The position numbers and the translations under genes were made by a program. From Nocardia cyriacigeorgica (lineage in GTDB: Bacteria > Actinomycetota > Actinomycetes > Mycobacteriales > Mycobacteriaceae): a stretch of 64,000 nucleotides of DNA. The notes under the pieces were generated by a model. The model did no database searches. It saw nothing but the letters and a program-made list of their open reading frames with translations, and had not been told where the DNA came from. Position 1 is the first letter of the stretch; the number at the start of each line of letters is the position of its first letter. Positions 37,624 to 47,459 of this stretch are shown piece after piece. The stretch covers positions 186,001 to 250,000 of the forward strand of contig NZ_VBUT01000003.1 of NCBI RefSeq assembly GCF_005863245.1, given 5' to 3'.

Positions 37624-38820
37624 TCAGCGCGGCGCAGGCTCCTTGGGCACCAACGGAATCGCGATGACGGCGAGCGCGGCAGCGGCCAGATACGTCGCCG
37701 GGAATCCGGCATAGGTGATCAGCGCGCCGAAGACCGGCGGCACCATCGCCAGAACCAGATTCTGCCCGGTGTTCTGGATGCCCAATCCGCGCCCACTCCA
37801 GTACGGTCCGGCGATCTCGGCCACCGCGGTGAAGGCCAGCCCGTTATCGGACACGGTGACTACCGAGGCGACCACCAGTAGAGGAATGGCCAGCCACCAC
37901 CACTGCGCCCAGGCCGCCAAGGCCAGTGCGGCCATGGTCAGGACCGCGGCGATCGCCACCGAGCGCAGCGGGCCCAATCGGCTCCCGACGCGATCCGACC
38001 ATGCGCCCGCACCGATCCGGCCTGCCGCACCCAGCAGTTGAGTCGCGGTGACCAGAATCCCCGCCACCGTCAGCGACCAGCCGATATTGCGATGCAACCA
38101 TAGCAACGCGAACGTCCACACCGTCGCCTGCGGGAACACCAGCAACACCGAGACCAGGTGAATGCGCAGCAGGGTCGTGCTGCCCCGATAGGGGTTTGCC
38201 CGGTCGGCCGCTGAGCCCTTCGGCCGGGGCGGATCGACGATGCCGGCCAGGCAACCCACCGCCGCGACCGCGGCCATGAGAGCAGGCACCAGGATCGCCA
38301 CCGCGACACCATGCGCGCCGGCCACCAACGGAATCGCCACCGCTCCCACACCGACGCCCAACGGCTGCGCGGTCTGCCGGATACCCATCGCCAGTCCGCG
38401 CCGATGGGGTGGGAACCAGCCGACGATCACCCGGCCGCTGGCGCCATTGGTACTCGCGGCGCCGACGCCACCGAGGAACAGCAGCACGCCCAGCGCCGGA
38501 TAACTCGACGTCGTCGCGGCCGCCACACCCGCGACGAACATCAGCAGCGGCCCGGCGACCAGCACCTTGCGCTCGCCGATCCGGTCGACCACGTAGCCCC
38601 ACGCGATCAGCGTGCAGACCAGCCCGACGGTCGGCATGGCCACCAGCAGCCCGGCGGTCGCCAAGGGCATTCCCCGATCGGTCAGCGCGGGCAGCAGGAA
38701 CGGGACGCCGTGCACGAAGACCGCGCTGGAGGCTTGGGCGAAGACGCCGAGACCGAGCATCGACCACCGTCGAAACGCGTCGACCTGCGGTGTGGTCGCT
38801 GCGGGAGCGTTCACGGCCAT
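37624..38820 (-). CDS. Major facilitator superfamily transporter
   Basis: A 398-residue protein with 12 membrane helices in two halves. The loop between helices 2 and 3 reads GYVVDRIGERKVLVAG (MFS signature A-like), and the central loop holds DPPRPKGSAADRANP. The position beside leuB and the FAH-family gene matches M. tuberculosis Rv2994. The substrate is not known. ATG 38820 (MAVNAPAATTPQ) is preferred to a GTG four codons upstream. Confidence 0.85.
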   Translation of the reverse strand: MAVNAPAATTPQVDAFRRWSMLGLGVFAQASSAVFVHGVPFLLPALTDRGMPLATAGLLVAMPTVGLVCTLIAWGYVVDRIGERKVLVAGPLLMFVAGVAAATTSSYPALGVLLFLGGVGAASTNGASGRVIVGWFPPHRRGLAMGIRQTAQPLGVGVGAVAIPLVAGAHGVAVAILVPALMAAVAAVGCLAGIVDPPRPKGSAADRANPYRGSTTLLRIHLVSVLLVFPQATVWTFALLWLHRNIGWSLTVAGILVTATQLLGAAGRIGAGAWSDRVGSRLGPLRSVAIAAVLTMAALALAAWAQWWWLAIPLLVVASVVTVSDNGLAFTAVAEIAGPYWSGRGLGIQNTGQNLVLAMVPPVFGALITYAGFPATYLAAAALAVIAIPLVPKEPAPR

Positions 38821-39079
38821 CGGTAGCCCCACCTCATCTCAATATATGGAACGCTGATCTCATGAAGTGAACAGCCGTAGCTACCGTACACCCGGCGCCC
38901 TGAGCCGCTGAACCATCGGCCGGTGTCTGACGGCTCACATCTGCCCGGGTGCGGACCCTGCTCCGATGTGAACAAGACCACCTGCGCTCCGGCGGTGCCC
39001 ACATGCGACGTGGCCCACCCGGCGGGCAGCGCAACCCGCCGCGTTCGGGCAGGTGGAGCCGGGTCGATAGACTCCGACC

Positions 39080-39853
39080 ATGCGTCTAGGTCGAGTTGCC
39101 AGTCCGGATGGAGTCGCCTTCGTCAGCATCGAGGGCGAGAGTGGCGACAGCGTCGCCAAGGAGATCGCCGAACACCCCTTCGGCACCCCGACGTTCACCG
39201 GGCGCAGCTGGCCGCTGGCCGATGTGCGCCTGCTCGCGCCGATCCTGGCCAGCAAGGTGATCTGCATCGGCAAGAACTACGCCGCGCACGCCGCCGAAAT
39301 GGGCGGCGAGGCTCCCGCCGATCCGGTCATCTTCATGAAGCCGAGCACCTCGATCGTCGGGCCGAACGCGCCGATCATCCTGCCGCCCAGCTCCTCTCAG
39401 GTCGACTACGAGGGCGAGCTGGCCATCGTCATCGGACGCCCGTGTAAAGATGTGCCCGCCGCCCGCGCGCTCGATGTGATCCTCGGCTACACCGTCGCCA
39501 ATGACGTCACCGCCCGCGACCAGCAGCGCCACGACGGGCAATGGACACGGGCCAAGGGGTACGACACCTTCTGCCCGCTCGGCCCGTGGATCGAAACCCA
39601 GCTCGACCCCTCGGATCTGGAGATCGTCACCGAACTCGACGGTGAGGTGCGCCAGCGCAGCCGTACTTCGCTTCTGCTGCACGATATTCCGAAGCTCATC
39701 GAATGGGTGACCACCGTGATGACGCTGCTGCCAGGCGATGTCATCCTCACCGGGACACCCGAGGGAGTCGGTCCGATGACCGCCGGGCAGACCGTCTCCG
39801 TCACCGTGTCCGGTATCGGCACGTTGACCAATCCCGTTGCCGCCAAACGCTGA
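39080..39853 (+). CDS. Fumarylacetoacetate hydrolase-family protein
   Basis: A 257-residue protein of the FAH family, which includes hydrolases, isomerases and decarboxylases of 2-oxo acids. It has [18 protein letters not shown], the metal-binding [12 protein letters not shown] (Glu-x-Glu), [10 protein letters not shown] and [11 protein letters not shown]. Metal ligands look intact, so it is probably an active enzyme. It corresponds to Rv2993c. The gap to gltX is only 13 bases, so they are probably one transcript. Confidence 0.9.
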   Translation: MRLGRVASPDGVAFVSIEGESGDSVAKEIAEHPFGTPTFTGRSWPLADVRLLAPILASKVICIGKNYAAHAAEMGGEAPADPVIFMKPSTSIVGPNAPIILPPSSSQVDYEGELAIVIGRPCKDVPAARALDVILGYTVANDVTARDQQRHDGQWTRAKGYDTFCPLGPWIETQLDPSDLEIVTELDGEVRQRSRTSLLLHDIPKLIEWVTTVMTLLPGDVILTGTPEGVGPMTAGQTVSVTVSGIGTLTNPVAAKR

Positions 39854-39866
39854 TCGAAAGAGAGCC

Positions 39867-41339
39867 ATGACTGAAGTACGGGTCCGATTCTGCCCGTCGC
39901 CCACCGGGACGCCCCATGTCGGCCTGATTCGGACGGCGCTGTTCAACTGGGCGTACGCCCGCCATCACGGCGGCACCTTCGTCTTCCGCATCGAAGACAC
40001 CGACGCGGCACGCGATTCCGAAGAGTCCTACCGCGCGATCCTCGACGCGCTGCGCTGGCTCGGGCTCACCTGGGACGAGGGTCCCGAGGTCGGCGGACCG
40101 TACGGGCCCTACCGGCAGTCCGAGCGCAAGGATCTGCACCTGGACGTGGTGCGGCGGCTGCTGGAGGCGGGGGAGGCCTACGAGTCCTTCTCCACCCCCG
40201 AGGAAGTCGAGGCACGCCACCTGGCCGCCGGCCGCGACCCCAAACTCGGCTACGACAACTACGACCGCGATCTCACCCCCGCGCAGATCGAGGCCTACCG
40301 GGCCGAGGGCCGTGCGCCGGTGGTGCGGTTGCGGATGCCCGACACCGACCTCACCTGGACCGACCTGGTGCGCGGCGAAACCACCTTCAAGGCGGGCACC
40401 GTGCCCGACTTCGCGCTCACCCGCGGCAACGGCGCCCCGCTCTACACCCTGGTCAACCCCGTCGACGACGCGATGATGCGCATCACCCATGTGCTGCGCG
40501 GCGAGGACCTGCTGTCCTCGACGCCGCGTCAGCTCGCGCTCTATGCCGCGCTGCAACGGATCGGTGTCGCGGAATTCACTCCGGAGTTCGGCCATCTGCC
40601 ATTCGTGATGGGCCCCGGAAACAAGAAACTGTCCAAACGCGATCCCGAGTCCGACCTGTTCGCTCACCGCGACCGCGGCTTCATCCCCGAGGGTTTGCTG
40701 AATTATCTGGCGCTGCTCGGCTGGAGCATCGCCGATGATCGCGACGTGTTCTCGATGTCGGAGATGGTCGCCGCCTTCGACATTTCGACCGTGAATTCGA
40801 ATCCGGCCCGTTTCGACCAGAAGAAGGCCGACGCACTCAACGCCGAGCACATCCGTTTGCTGGATGTGGGCGATTTCATGCACCGTTTGCGTGAGTACCT
40901 CACCGAACACGGGCATATCGGCGCCGAAATCGACGAGAAGACGTTTGCCGTGGCGGCCGAACTCGTGCAGACCAGGATTGTCGTACTGGCCGACGCATGG
41001 GACCTGCTGCGATTCCTGTTCGCACCCGACGAACAGTTCGCCATCGACCCGGCCGCGGCCACGAAGAATCTCGGCGCCGATGCGGCACCGGTATTGGACG
41101 CCGCCATTGCCGCACTGGACTCGCTGAGCGCCTGGACCACCTCCGCTATCGAGGAAGCGCTGAAAACCGCGCTGATCGACGATATGGGCCTGAAACCGCG
41201 TAAAGCCTTCGCGCCGGTACGGGTCGCGGTGACCGGTTCGCACATCAGCCCACCACTCTACGAATCGCTGGAACTGCTCGGCCGCGACCGCACCATGGCC
41301 CGGCTGCGGTCCGCGCGGGCGCAGACCCCGGCCGGCTGA
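39867..41339 (+). CDS. gltX: Glutamyl-tRNA synthetase (probably non-discriminating)
   Basis: The 490-residue class I synthetase has the HIGH-type motif [34 protein letters not shown], and the KMSKS-type KKLSKRDPE. The C-terminal anticodon-binding region is complete. There is no glnS here and gatB lies in the window, which points to charging of both tRNA(Glu) and tRNA(Gln) and then amidation. ATG 39867 follows an AAAGAGAG ribosome site. It is followed by a long terminator and the matching tRNA genes. Confidence 0.96.
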   Translation: MTEVRVRFCPSPTGTPHVGLIRTALFNWAYARHHGGTFVFRIEDTDAARDSEESYRAILDALRWLGLTWDEGPEVGGPYGPYRQSERKDLHLDVVRRLLEAGEAYESFSTPEEVEARHLAAGRDPKLGYDNYDRDLTPAQIEAYRAEGRAPVVRLRMPDTDLTWTDLVRGETTFKAGTVPDFALTRGNGAPLYTLVNPVDDAMMRITHVLRGEDLLSSTPRQLALYAALQRIGVAEFTPEFGHLPFVMGPGNKKLSKRDPESDLFAHRDRGFIPEGLLNYLALLGWSIADDRDVFSMSEMVAAFDISTVNSNPARFDQKKADALNAEHIRLLDVGDFMHRLREYLTEHGHIGAEIDEKTFAVAAELVQTRIVVLADAWDLLRFLFAPDEQFAIDPAAATKNLGADAAPVLDAAIAALDSLSAWTTSAIEEALKTALIDDMGLKPRKAFAPVRVAVTGSHISPPLYESLELLGRDRTMARLRSARAQTPAG

Positions 41340-41359
41340 GCCGCGGGCCCGGAAACGGC

Positions 41360-41404
41360 TCGGGCAGTGGGCGGCATGTGCGCACAAGGCCGCCCACTGC
41401 CCGA
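41360..41404 (+). terminator. Terminator after gltX
   Basis: A perfect 16-bp stem (TCGGGCAGTGGGCGGC) encloses a 13-base loop, 21 bases after the gltX stop. It separates gltX from the tRNA genes. Confidence 0.9.
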
Positions 41405-41519
41405 AAACCGGCCTCTGACCAGGCGATTTGTAGTCACCCGGCAATCGTTTGGTACTCTTCTTCTCGGCCGGAACACGGCCTCGGAGTCACCCAGACACGA
41501 GGCCGAAAGCGCTGGTCAT

Positions 41520-41591
41520 TGGGGTATGGTGTAATTGGCAACACAGCTGATTCTGGTTCAGCCATTCTAGGTTCGAGTCCTGGTACCCCAG
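41520..41591 (+). tRNA. tRNA-Gln (anticodon CTG)
   Basis: The acceptor arms TGGGGTA and TACCCCA pair fully and a discriminator G follows. The anticodon stem GCTGA/TCAGC encloses TT-CTG-GT, so the anticodon CTG (41553-41555) reads CAG. The T stem CTAGG/CCTGG with TTCGAGT is normal. CCA is not encoded. A possible promoter upstream has TTGTAG (41428-41433) and TACTCT (41453-41458). Confidence 0.95.
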
Positions 41592-41792
41592 CGGAGAAAG
41601 CTCCAGCTTCGACTCATGCCCACAAGGCCCGAGAAGAATCCTCCTCGCGACGGCGAGCGGGTTCGCCGGACGCTCATCCAGGCGATTTGGTCGCCGAGCC
41701 TCGGCCGGTTAAGCTTGCCGAGCCTGATCGAGAGATCAGAACGATCGAAAGATCACCCGGATACACCTCAGCCAGAGGTTGATCCAAGTCCT

Positions 41793-41865
41793 GGCCCCGT
41801 CGTCTAGCGGCCTAGGACGCCGCCCTCTCAAGGCGGTAGCGCGGGTTCGAATCCCGTCGGGGCTA
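41793..41865 (+). tRNA. tRNA-Glu (anticodon CTC)
   Basis: Acceptor arms GGCCCCG and CGGGGCT pair with a G-U at the first position. The anticodon stem CCGCC/GGCGG holds CT-CTC-AA, so anticodon CTC (41827-41829) reads GAG. The T stem GCGGG/CCCGT with TTCGAAT is normal. The gene lies 201 bp after tRNA-Gln and just before a terminator and the GC-rich repeat tract. CCA is not encoded. Confidence 0.93.
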
Positions 41866-41876
41866 CGCAGAAATAG

Positions 41877-41912
41877 AAGGCTCATGCTCACGGAGAGCGT
41901 GAGCCTTTTTTC
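41877..41912 (+). terminator. Terminator after tRNA-Glu
   Basis: AAGGCTCATGCTC and GAGCGTGAGCCTT form a 13-bp stem with one G-U pair, followed by a run of T residues. It lies 12 bases after the tRNA. Confidence 0.9.
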
Positions 41913-41927
41913 TGCTTCGCGTGTTTT

Positions 41928-41946
41928 TTGGGGGTGCAACCCCCAA
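41928..41946. repeat. Short perfect hairpin heading the repeat tract
   Basis: TTGGGGGT and ACCCCCAA pair perfectly around a GCA loop directly after the T-tract of the tRNA terminator. It is joined to the tandem repeat tract that starts a few bases later. Confidence 0.7.
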
Positions 41947-41949
41947 ACC

Positions 41950-42345
41950 CCGCCCGGAGGGCTTCGCCCCCGGACCCCCTTCTGGAGTCCCTCTCGGGTT
42001 GCTTCGCCCCCCGGCTCCCTCTTTTGGAGCCGCTCTCGGTTGCTTCGCCGCCGGAGCCCCTCCCCAAAGCCCTCCCGGGTTGCTTCGGCTCCGGGCACCT
42101 CTTTCTGGAGCCGCTCCTGGGCTGCTTCGGCCCCCGGACCCCCTTTGGAGCCCCTTTCGGGTTGCTTCGGCCCCGGCGCCCTATCTGGAGCCGCTCTTGG
42201 GTTGCTCGGCCCTGGCTCCTTTTCTGGAGCCCCTCTCGGGCTGTTACGCCCCGGCCACTCTTCTGGAGCCGCTCTTGGGTTGCTTCGCTCCCGGACACCC
42301 TCCTGGGCTGCTTCGCCCGAGACTCTTCCCGGGGTGCTTCGTAGC
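41950..42345. repeat. Degenerate tandem repeat with a period near 40 bp
   Basis: A block built around GGTTGCTTCGCCCCCGGA and CTGGAGCCGCTCTCGG recurs. The GCTTCG core (or a near match) occurs at 41961, 42001, 42042, 42082, 42124, 42164, 42204, 42243, 42282, 42310 and 42336, so spacing is 40, 41, 40, 42, 40, 40, 39, 39, then 28 and 26 bases. Units often fold as GGGC-TTCG-CCCC type hairpins. The plus strand is strongly C/T-biased in much of each unit. Open frames cross it on both strands but only reflect the repeats. Confidence 0.85.
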
Positions 42346-42617
42346 GGGGGAGTTGGTGGATGCGTCGTGGGGGAGCCGCGTGGACGGTGACTGTGGTGTG
42401 GCGGACGTTTCCAGCCGGCCACTGTCAGTCACGCCGAGGGTCTCTGTGGCTGGTGTGCGCAGCTGGGGTGGCTCTTGCAGCGAGCTGGATTTCGAGACTT
42501 CGCCGGCTGGGCCGTTGCCGGTTGCCGCGGGTGGTTGCCGCGCTTTGTGAATCGCGGCCGAGGTTGATTGCCGACCGGCCTGGCTGGGTTCTGCGCCAGG
42601 CCGGCGGCTGGGGGTTC

Positions 42618-42800
42618 TTATCCGCTCTTGCGGCGGAACTCGCGTTTGTGGCTGGCGTTGCCGTGGGGGGCGGTCGCCTTGGAGTGGCCGTCGAGGTGAT
42701 CGGCGGCGCGGGCGTGGTGCTCGTTCTTGCGTTCCAGTGCCTCCCGGAATTTGCGCTTCACTTCATCGGCGCTGCTATGGGAACCACTCGATTCCGACAT
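42618..42800 (-). CDS. Small DUF5302-type protein
   Basis: A 60-residue charged protein: ADEVKRKFREALERKNEHHA in the middle and HKREFRRKSG at the end. The conserved VK-KFREALERK helix and the terminal F-RRKSG match DUF5302, a small actinobacterial family of unknown role. It begins at ATG 42800. It has no signal peptide or membrane helix and is probably cytoplasmic and partly disordered. Confidence 0.8.
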   Translation of the reverse strand: MSESSGSHSSADEVKRKFREALERKNEHHARAADHLDGHSKATAPHGNASHKREFRRKSG

Positions 42801-42945
42801 GGTGTGCTCCTTGTGGTCGGGCCGAGGCCGCGCCCGGCGAGCGGGGCGGTGCCCGGCCGAAACGTGCCGAACACCTCGACGCTAGCCCGCCGCGGCGGTC
42901 CTGTCAGGTGGATTAACCGTTGCCCGAACGCGTCAGCGCGCGAAC

Positions 42946-43467
42946 TCAGTCGTCCAGGGCGTGCGCGGTGGTGCCGCCCAACGGCATCTCGGGCAAGCCG
43001 AGCTTGCGGTGATCCCAGCTCCGGATCCGGTCGGCGACGACACGCACCGCCACCCGCTTGTTGAGCATGGTCTCCACGAACGGGCGCATCTCCTCGCTGT
43101 AGGGGCCCGTATAGCGCTCCCAGACGCTCACACCGACTGCGAACAGCTTCTCCGGATCATCGATGATCTCCGCGTGGCCCTCGATCGACACACCGCGCAA
43201 CGTGTCATAGGTCTGGCCGGCCTCCACCATGCACGTCACCCGCGGATCGCGGCGCATGTTCACCGCTTTCTGCGACTTGGCCTTGGTCTCGAACCACAAC
43301 TCCGGCAGGCCGCCATCGGGGGCGTCGATCAGCGCGTACCACATCGCGGTCAGATGCGGAGCGCCGTTCGCGCCGAGGGTGGCCAGCGTGGCGACGCGGC
43401 TACGCGTCAAGAAATCGGTGATCTCACTGTCGGACATGACGATCTGCGACCGTTGGTTGACTCCCAT
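42946..43467 (-). CDS. Pyridoxamine 5'-phosphate oxidase-fold protein, probably F420- or flavin-binding (Rv2991-like)
   Basis: A 173-residue split-barrel protein: RVATLATLGANGAPHLTAMW, ELWFETKAKSQKAVNMRRDP and RVTCMVEAGQTYDTLRGVSI. This is the F420/flavin-dependent PPOX-like group common in mycolata, which act as oxidoreductases or as F420-binding proteins. The corresponding M. tuberculosis gene at this place is Rv2991. ATG 43467 is taken; an in-frame ATG ten codons later (MSDSEITDFL) is possible. Confidence 0.85.
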   Translation of the reverse strand: MGVNQRSQIVMSDSEITDFLTRSRVATLATLGANGAPHLTAMWYALIDAPDGGLPELWFETKAKSQKAVNMRRDPRVTCMVEAGQTYDTLRGVSIEGHAEIIDDPEKLFAVGVSVWERYTGPYSEEMRPFVETMLNKRVAVRVVADRIRSWDHRKLGLPEMPLGGTTAHALDD

Positions 43468-43548
43468 GGGTCGACTGTAGTGAGGGCGGGTGCCCTCGGG
43501 TAGAGCGAGCCGTACCGGACGGCCGGTTGTCGCGGTGCGGCAGCCGAT

Positions 43549-44250
43549 TCAGAGCCGCTTGTGCAGGGCGTCGGCCGCGGCCACCAGATCCGCCGCCCAC
43601 CTGGCTCCGGGCCTGCGTCCCATGCGATCGATCGGCCCGGACACCGACACCGCGGCCACCACCGAACCGCCGGGATCGCGCACCGGCGCCGAGACGCTGG
43701 CCACCCCACTGGCCCGTTCGGCCGCGCTCTGCGCCCAGCCACGCTTGCGGACCTCGGCCAGGGCACGTTCGCTGTAGACGGCGTCGGCGAGGATGGATCG
43801 CTGCAATTCCGGATCCGCCCACGCGACCAGAACCTTCGCCGCCGAACCCGCGGTGAGCGGCAGCCGGGCGCCGATGGGGACGGTGTCGCGCAGGCCCGCG
43901 GGCGGCTCCAGCGCGGCGACGCAGACGCGGGCGTTGCCGTCGCGGCAGTACAGCTGCACGCTCTCGCCGGTGATCTCACGCAACCGCGGCAGAATGGCCG
44001 ACGCGGCGTCGTGCAATGGGTCGCTGGCGCCCGCGGCCAGCTCGGCCAGCGCCGGACCGGCCCGCCAGGAACCGCTGTTGTCCCTGCTCAGCAGCCGGTG
44101 CACCTCCAGGCCCACGGCCAGCCGGTGGGCGGTGGCGCGGGGCAGCCCGGTGCGCTCGCACAGTTCGTTGAGGCCGCACGGTTGCTCGGCCACCGCATAC
44201 AACACGGCCACCGCTTTGTCCAGGACGCCGATACCGCTATGCTGTCTCAT
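43549..44250 (-). CDS. IclR-family regulator divergent from leuC
   Basis: A 233-residue IclR protein: N-terminal winged HTH (GIGVLDKAVAVLYAVAEQPC, GLPRATAHRLAVGLEVHRLL) and the C-terminal effector domain (LQLYCRDGNARV-like SVQLYCRDGNARVCVAALEP). It lies opposite leuCD, as LtbR of Corynebacterium and NdgR/AreB of Streptomyces do; those control leucine (and tryptophan) genes. Control of leuCD here is inferred by position. It corresponds to Rv2989. Confidence 0.9.
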   Translation of the reverse strand: MRQHSGIGVLDKAVAVLYAVAEQPCGLNELCERTGLPRATAHRLAVGLEVHRLLSRDNSGSWRAGPALAELAAGASDPLHDAASAILPRLREITGESVQLYCRDGNARVCVAALEPPAGLRDTVPIGARLPLTAGSAAKVLVAWADPELQRSILADAVYSERALAEVRKRGWAQSAAERASGVASVSAPVRDPGGSVVAAVSVSGPIDRMGRRPGARWAADLVAAADALHKRL

Positions 44251-44414
44251 AGAACGATATTAGCGTCTCGCATGCTGAGATTCCTAGCCTCGGGTTCCAG
44301 GTACCGGGATTCCGGGCTCTCGGATCGCTGAATGCGAATGTCCCTCATGTCGCGCATCCGCCGCCGACAGCCCAGAGCGGCGCACCGGATGCCAGCCCGA
44401 AAGGTGATCGATAC
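44251..44414. promoter_or_regulatory. Divergent promoter region of the IclR gene and leuC
   Basis: The 164-bp gap holds the control region for both genes. The bases just upstream of the IclR start read ATAGAACGATATTAGC, an imperfect AT-rich dyad that is the best operator candidate. A ribosome site is weak upstream of leuC (GAAAGGTG). No leucine-rich leader peptide is convincing. Confidence 0.4.
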
Positions 44415-45830
44415 ATGGCACGCACGCTGGCCGAGAAGGTATGGGAACAGCACGTCGTCGCCCGTGGTGAAGGTGAAGGCGCCGCGCGTGAACCCGACCT
44501 GATCTACATCGACCTGCACCTGGTGCACGAAGTGACCAGTCCGCAGGCTTTCGACGGTCTGCGCGCCGCGGGACGCCAGGTGCGCAGGCCTGACCTGACC
44601 ATCGCGACCGAGGACCACAACGTCCCGACGATCGATATCGATAAACCGATTGCTGATCCGGTCTCGCGCACCCAGGTGGAAACGCTGCGGCGTAATTGCG
44701 CGGAATTCGGGGTACGCCTGCATCCGATGGGCGATCTCGATCAGGGCATCGTGCACGTGGTCGGCCCGCAGCTGGGATTGACCCAGCCGGGAATGACGGT
44801 GGTGTGCGGCGACAGCCATACCTCCACCCACGGTGCTTTCGGCGCGCTGGCCATGGGAATCGGCACCAGCGAGGTCGAACATGTGCTGGCCACCCAGACA
44901 TTGTCGCTGCGCCCGTTCAAAACCATGGCCATCACCGTCGACGGCACGCTGGCGCCCGGCGTCACGAGCAAGGACCTGATCCTGGCCGTGATCGCCCAGA
45001 TCGGCACCGGCGGCGGCCAGGGCTATGTGCTGGAATATCGCGGCGAGGCCATCAGGAACATGTCGATGGAAGCGCGGATGACCATCTGCAACATGTCCAT
45101 CGAGGCGGGCGCAAGGGCCGGCATGATCGCTCCGGACGAGACGACCTATGAATTCCTCAAAGGCCGCCCGCATGCGCCGCAGGGGGCCGACTGGGACGCC
45201 GCAGTGGCCGCCTGGGAGGCGCTGAAGACCGACGAGGACGCGGTTTTCGACGCCGAGGTGCACATCGACGCGAACATGCTGACCCCGTTCGTCACCTGGG
45301 GCACCAACCCCGGTCAGGGCGCACCGCTGGGCGACCGGGTCCCCGATCCCGCCCAGATCGCCGATGAATCGGCCCGTGAGTCCGCGGAGAAGGCACTGCG
45401 ATACATGGATTTGGCGCCGGGTACCCCGCTGCGTGAGGTCGCCGTCGACACCGTATTCGTCGGATCGTGCACCAATGGCCGGATCGAGGATTTGCGGGCG
45501 GTGGCCGAGGTTTTGAAGGGCCGCAAGGTGGCCGACGGGGTCCGAATGATGGTCGTACCGGGTTCTATGCGGGTGCGAGCGCAGGCGGAAAAAGAAGGAC
45601 TCGGCGAGATTTTCACCGCCGCCGGCGCGGAATGGCGCCAGGCCGGTTGTTCGATGTGCCTGGGAATGAATCCCGATCAGCTCGCGCCCGGTCAGCGCTG
45701 CGCGTCCACCTCGAATCGGAACTTCGAGGGCAGGCAGGGCAAGGGCGGCCGGACCCACCTGGTGTCGCCGCTGGTCGCCGCCGCCACCGCGGTGCGCGGA
45801 ACGCTGTCCTCGCCTGCGGATCTGGACTGA
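44415..45830 (+). CDS. leuC: 3-isopropylmalate dehydratase large subunit
   Basis: The 471-residue subunit isomerises 2-isopropylmalate to 3-isopropylmalate with LeuD. The aconitase-type [4Fe-4S] cysteines are in [13 protein letters not shown] and [13 protein letters not shown]. Other signatures are [20 protein letters not shown] and [20 protein letters not shown]. Length is normal. It is the first gene of leuCD; the gap to leuD is 50 bases. Confidence 0.97.
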   Translation: MARTLAEKVWEQHVVARGEGEGAAREPDLIYIDLHLVHEVTSPQAFDGLRAAGRQVRRPDLTIATEDHNVPTIDIDKPIADPVSRTQVETLRRNCAEFGVRLHPMGDLDQGIVHVVGPQLGLTQPGMTVVCGDSHTSTHGAFGALAMGIGTSEVEHVLATQTLSLRPFKTMAITVDGTLAPGVTSKDLILAVIAQIGTGGGQGYVLEYRGEAIRNMSMEARMTICNMSIEAGARAGMIAPDETTYEFLKGRPHAPQGADWDAAVAAWEALKTDEDAVFDAEVHIDANMLTPFVTWGTNPGQGAPLGDRVPDPAQIADESARESAEKALRYMDLAPGTPLREVAVDTVFVGSCTNGRIEDLRAVAEVLKGRKVADGVRMMVVPGSMRVRAQAEKEGLGEIFTAAGAEWRQAGCSMCLGMNPDQLAPGQRCASTSNRNFEGRQGKGGRTHLVSPLVAAATAVRGTLSSPADLD

Positions 45831-45880
45831 CCCGCCAGTAAGTCGCCCCGTCGAAGCCGAATCAGACTCAGGAGAATCAG

Positions 45881-46489
45881 ATGCAAGCCTTCACCGTGCA
45901 CAAGGGGATCGGGGTTCCGCTGCGCCGATCCAATGTCGATACCGATCAGATCATCCCGGCGGTCTATCTGAAGCGGGTCAGCCGAACCGGATTCGAGGAC
46001 GGACTCTTCGCGGCCTGGCGAACGGATCCGGACTTCATTCTGAACACCGAACCCTTCAATCGGGGCAGTGTGCTGGTGGCCGGTCCGGATTTCGGTACCG
46101 GATCCTCCCGTGAGCACGCGGTATGGGCACTGTCGGACTACGGCTTTCGAGTGGTCATCTCCTCCCGTTTCGCCGACATCTTCCGCGGCAATGCGGGCAA
46201 GGGCGGTCTGCTGGCCGCGCAGATGTCACAGAACGATGTCGAAATGCTCTGGAAGTTGCTCGAGGAACAGCCCGGACTGGAATTGGTTGTGGACCTCGAG
46301 GCGCGCACGGTGACGGCAGGAACCATCGTGTTGCCGTTCGATATTGATGACTACACCAGGTGGCGTCTGCTGGAAGGTTTGGACGACATCGGGCTGACCC
46401 TGCGGCGCAGCGAGCAGATCGCCGAGTTCGAAAAGGCAAGGCCAAGTTGGAAACCCACAACCCTTCCGGCGCATATTTCGCAGACGTAA
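45881..46489 (+). CDS. leuD: 3-isopropylmalate dehydratase small subunit
   Basis: The 202-residue swivel subunit has [18 protein letters not shown] and [20 protein letters not shown], the substrate-binding core of the small aconitase-like domain. It completes the LeuCD enzyme. ATG 45881 follows CAGGAG. Confidence 0.97.
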   Translation: MQAFTVHKGIGVPLRRSNVDTDQIIPAVYLKRVSRTGFEDGLFAAWRTDPDFILNTEPFNRGSVLVAGPDFGTGSSREHAVWALSDYGFRVVISSRFADIFRGNAGKGGLLAAQMSQNDVEMLWKLLEEQPGLELVVDLEARTVTAGTIVLPFDIDDYTRWRLLEGLDDIGLTLRRSEQIAEFEKARPSWKPTTLPAHISQT

Positions 46490-46645
46490 TCACCTGCGGC
46501 GGTTAGCTGGGCGCCGACCGGGGCGGTAGCTGTACGTGTGCTAAACCACATGAATTTTGGCGTGGCACATAGACTCTTGCCCAAAGTGGGTTTACCGTGG
46601 TACCTAGTCGGTCCGACGACGGGCCATTAGTCTGCGGAGGATTCA

Positions 46646-47320
46646 ATGAACAAGGCGGAACTGATCGACGTTCTGACCGAAAAGTTGGGTACTGACAGGC
46701 GCACGGCCACCGCGGCAGTCGAGCATGTGGTCGACACCATCGTGCGCGCGGTGCACAAAGGTCAAAGCGTCACCATCACCGGATTCGGAGTATTCGAACA
46801 GCGCAAGCGCGCGGCCCGTGTCGCGCGGAACCCGCGCACCGGCGAAACCGTCAAGGTGAAGCCCACTTCGGTGCCCGCGTTCCGTCCCGGTGCCCAGTTC
46901 AAGGCCGTCATTGCCGGAAAGCAAAAGCTGGCGGCCACCGGGCCCGCGGTGAAACGCGGTGTGAATGCGCCGGTCGCGGCCAAGAAAACGGCTGCGAAGA
47001 AGACCGCTGCCAAGAAGACCGCGGCCAAGAAGGCGGCCACCAAGGCCCCCGCCAAGACCACGGCTCGCAAGGCAGCGACCAAGGCGCCGGCCAAGACCAC
47101 CGCGCGCAAGACGACCGCCACCAAGACGGCCGCGAAGAAGGCGCCCGCCAAGAAGACCACCACGGCGGCCAAGAAGACGACGGCGGCCAAGAAGACGACG
47201 GTCGCGAAGAAGACCGCCGCCAAGAAGGCTCCCGCCGCCAAGAAGACCACCACGGCGGCCAAGAAGACCACCGCCAAGAAGACCGCGGCGAAGAAGGCTC
47301 CGGCCCGCCGCGCACGCTGA
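46646..47320 (+). CDS. hupB: HU-like nucleoid protein with lysine-rich tail
   Basis: The 224-residue mycobacterial-type HU has the N-terminal HU fold (residues 1-92, [40 protein letters not shown]) and a C-terminal tail of about 120 residues made of KKTAAKK and KAPAKTT repeats, like eukaryotic H1. The tail binds DNA and is a target of acetylation in mycobacteria. The ATG has a GGAGGA site. A terminator follows. Confidence 0.96.
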   Translation: MNKAELIDVLTEKLGTDRRTATAAVEHVVDTIVRAVHKGQSVTITGFGVFEQRKRAARVARNPRTGETVKVKPTSVPAFRPGAQFKAVIAGKQKLAATGPAVKRGVNAPVAAKKTAAKKTAAKKTAAKKAATKAPAKTTARKAATKAPAKTTARKTTATKTAAKKAPAKKTTTAAKKTTAAKKTTVAKKTAAKKAPAAKKTTTAAKKTTAKKTAAKKAPARRAR

Positions 47321-47405
47321 TCCGACGTCAGGCGCGTAACTCAGCCCGTCGCGCGCGGACGCCAGTCCCACGGGTGGATACCTCCACCCGCGATACCGAA
47401 CGCGA

Positions 47406-47434
47406 AACGGCCCCGGGAGATCCCCGGGGCCGTT
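47406..47434. terminator. Terminator between hupB and mutT1
   Basis: AACGGCCCCGGG (47406-47417) pairs perfectly with CCCGGGGCCGTT (47423-47434). It lies between convergent hupB and mutT1. Confidence 0.88.
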
Positions 47435-47459
47435 CGTCGTATTCAGCAAACAGCGCGTC

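Noticed and set aside
41520..41865. tRNA-borne integration site
   Set aside because: No integrase, no displaced 3' tRNA copy and flanking genes match conserved order; only the tandem repeat is unusual.
41736..42422. Repeat-containing protein across the GC-rich tract
   Set aside because: Frames are open in several registers on both strands, unit length is not a multiple of three and they overlap tRNA-Glu; no ribosome site.
42360..43064. Plus-strand frame after the repeat tract
   Set aside because: It is antisense to DUF5302 and to the PPOX-fold gene and has no recognisable domain.
44272..44331. A 19-residue leucine leader peptide before leuC
   Set aside because: It starts [19 protein letters not shown] with four scattered Leu codons, not a run, and no terminator hairpin follows.
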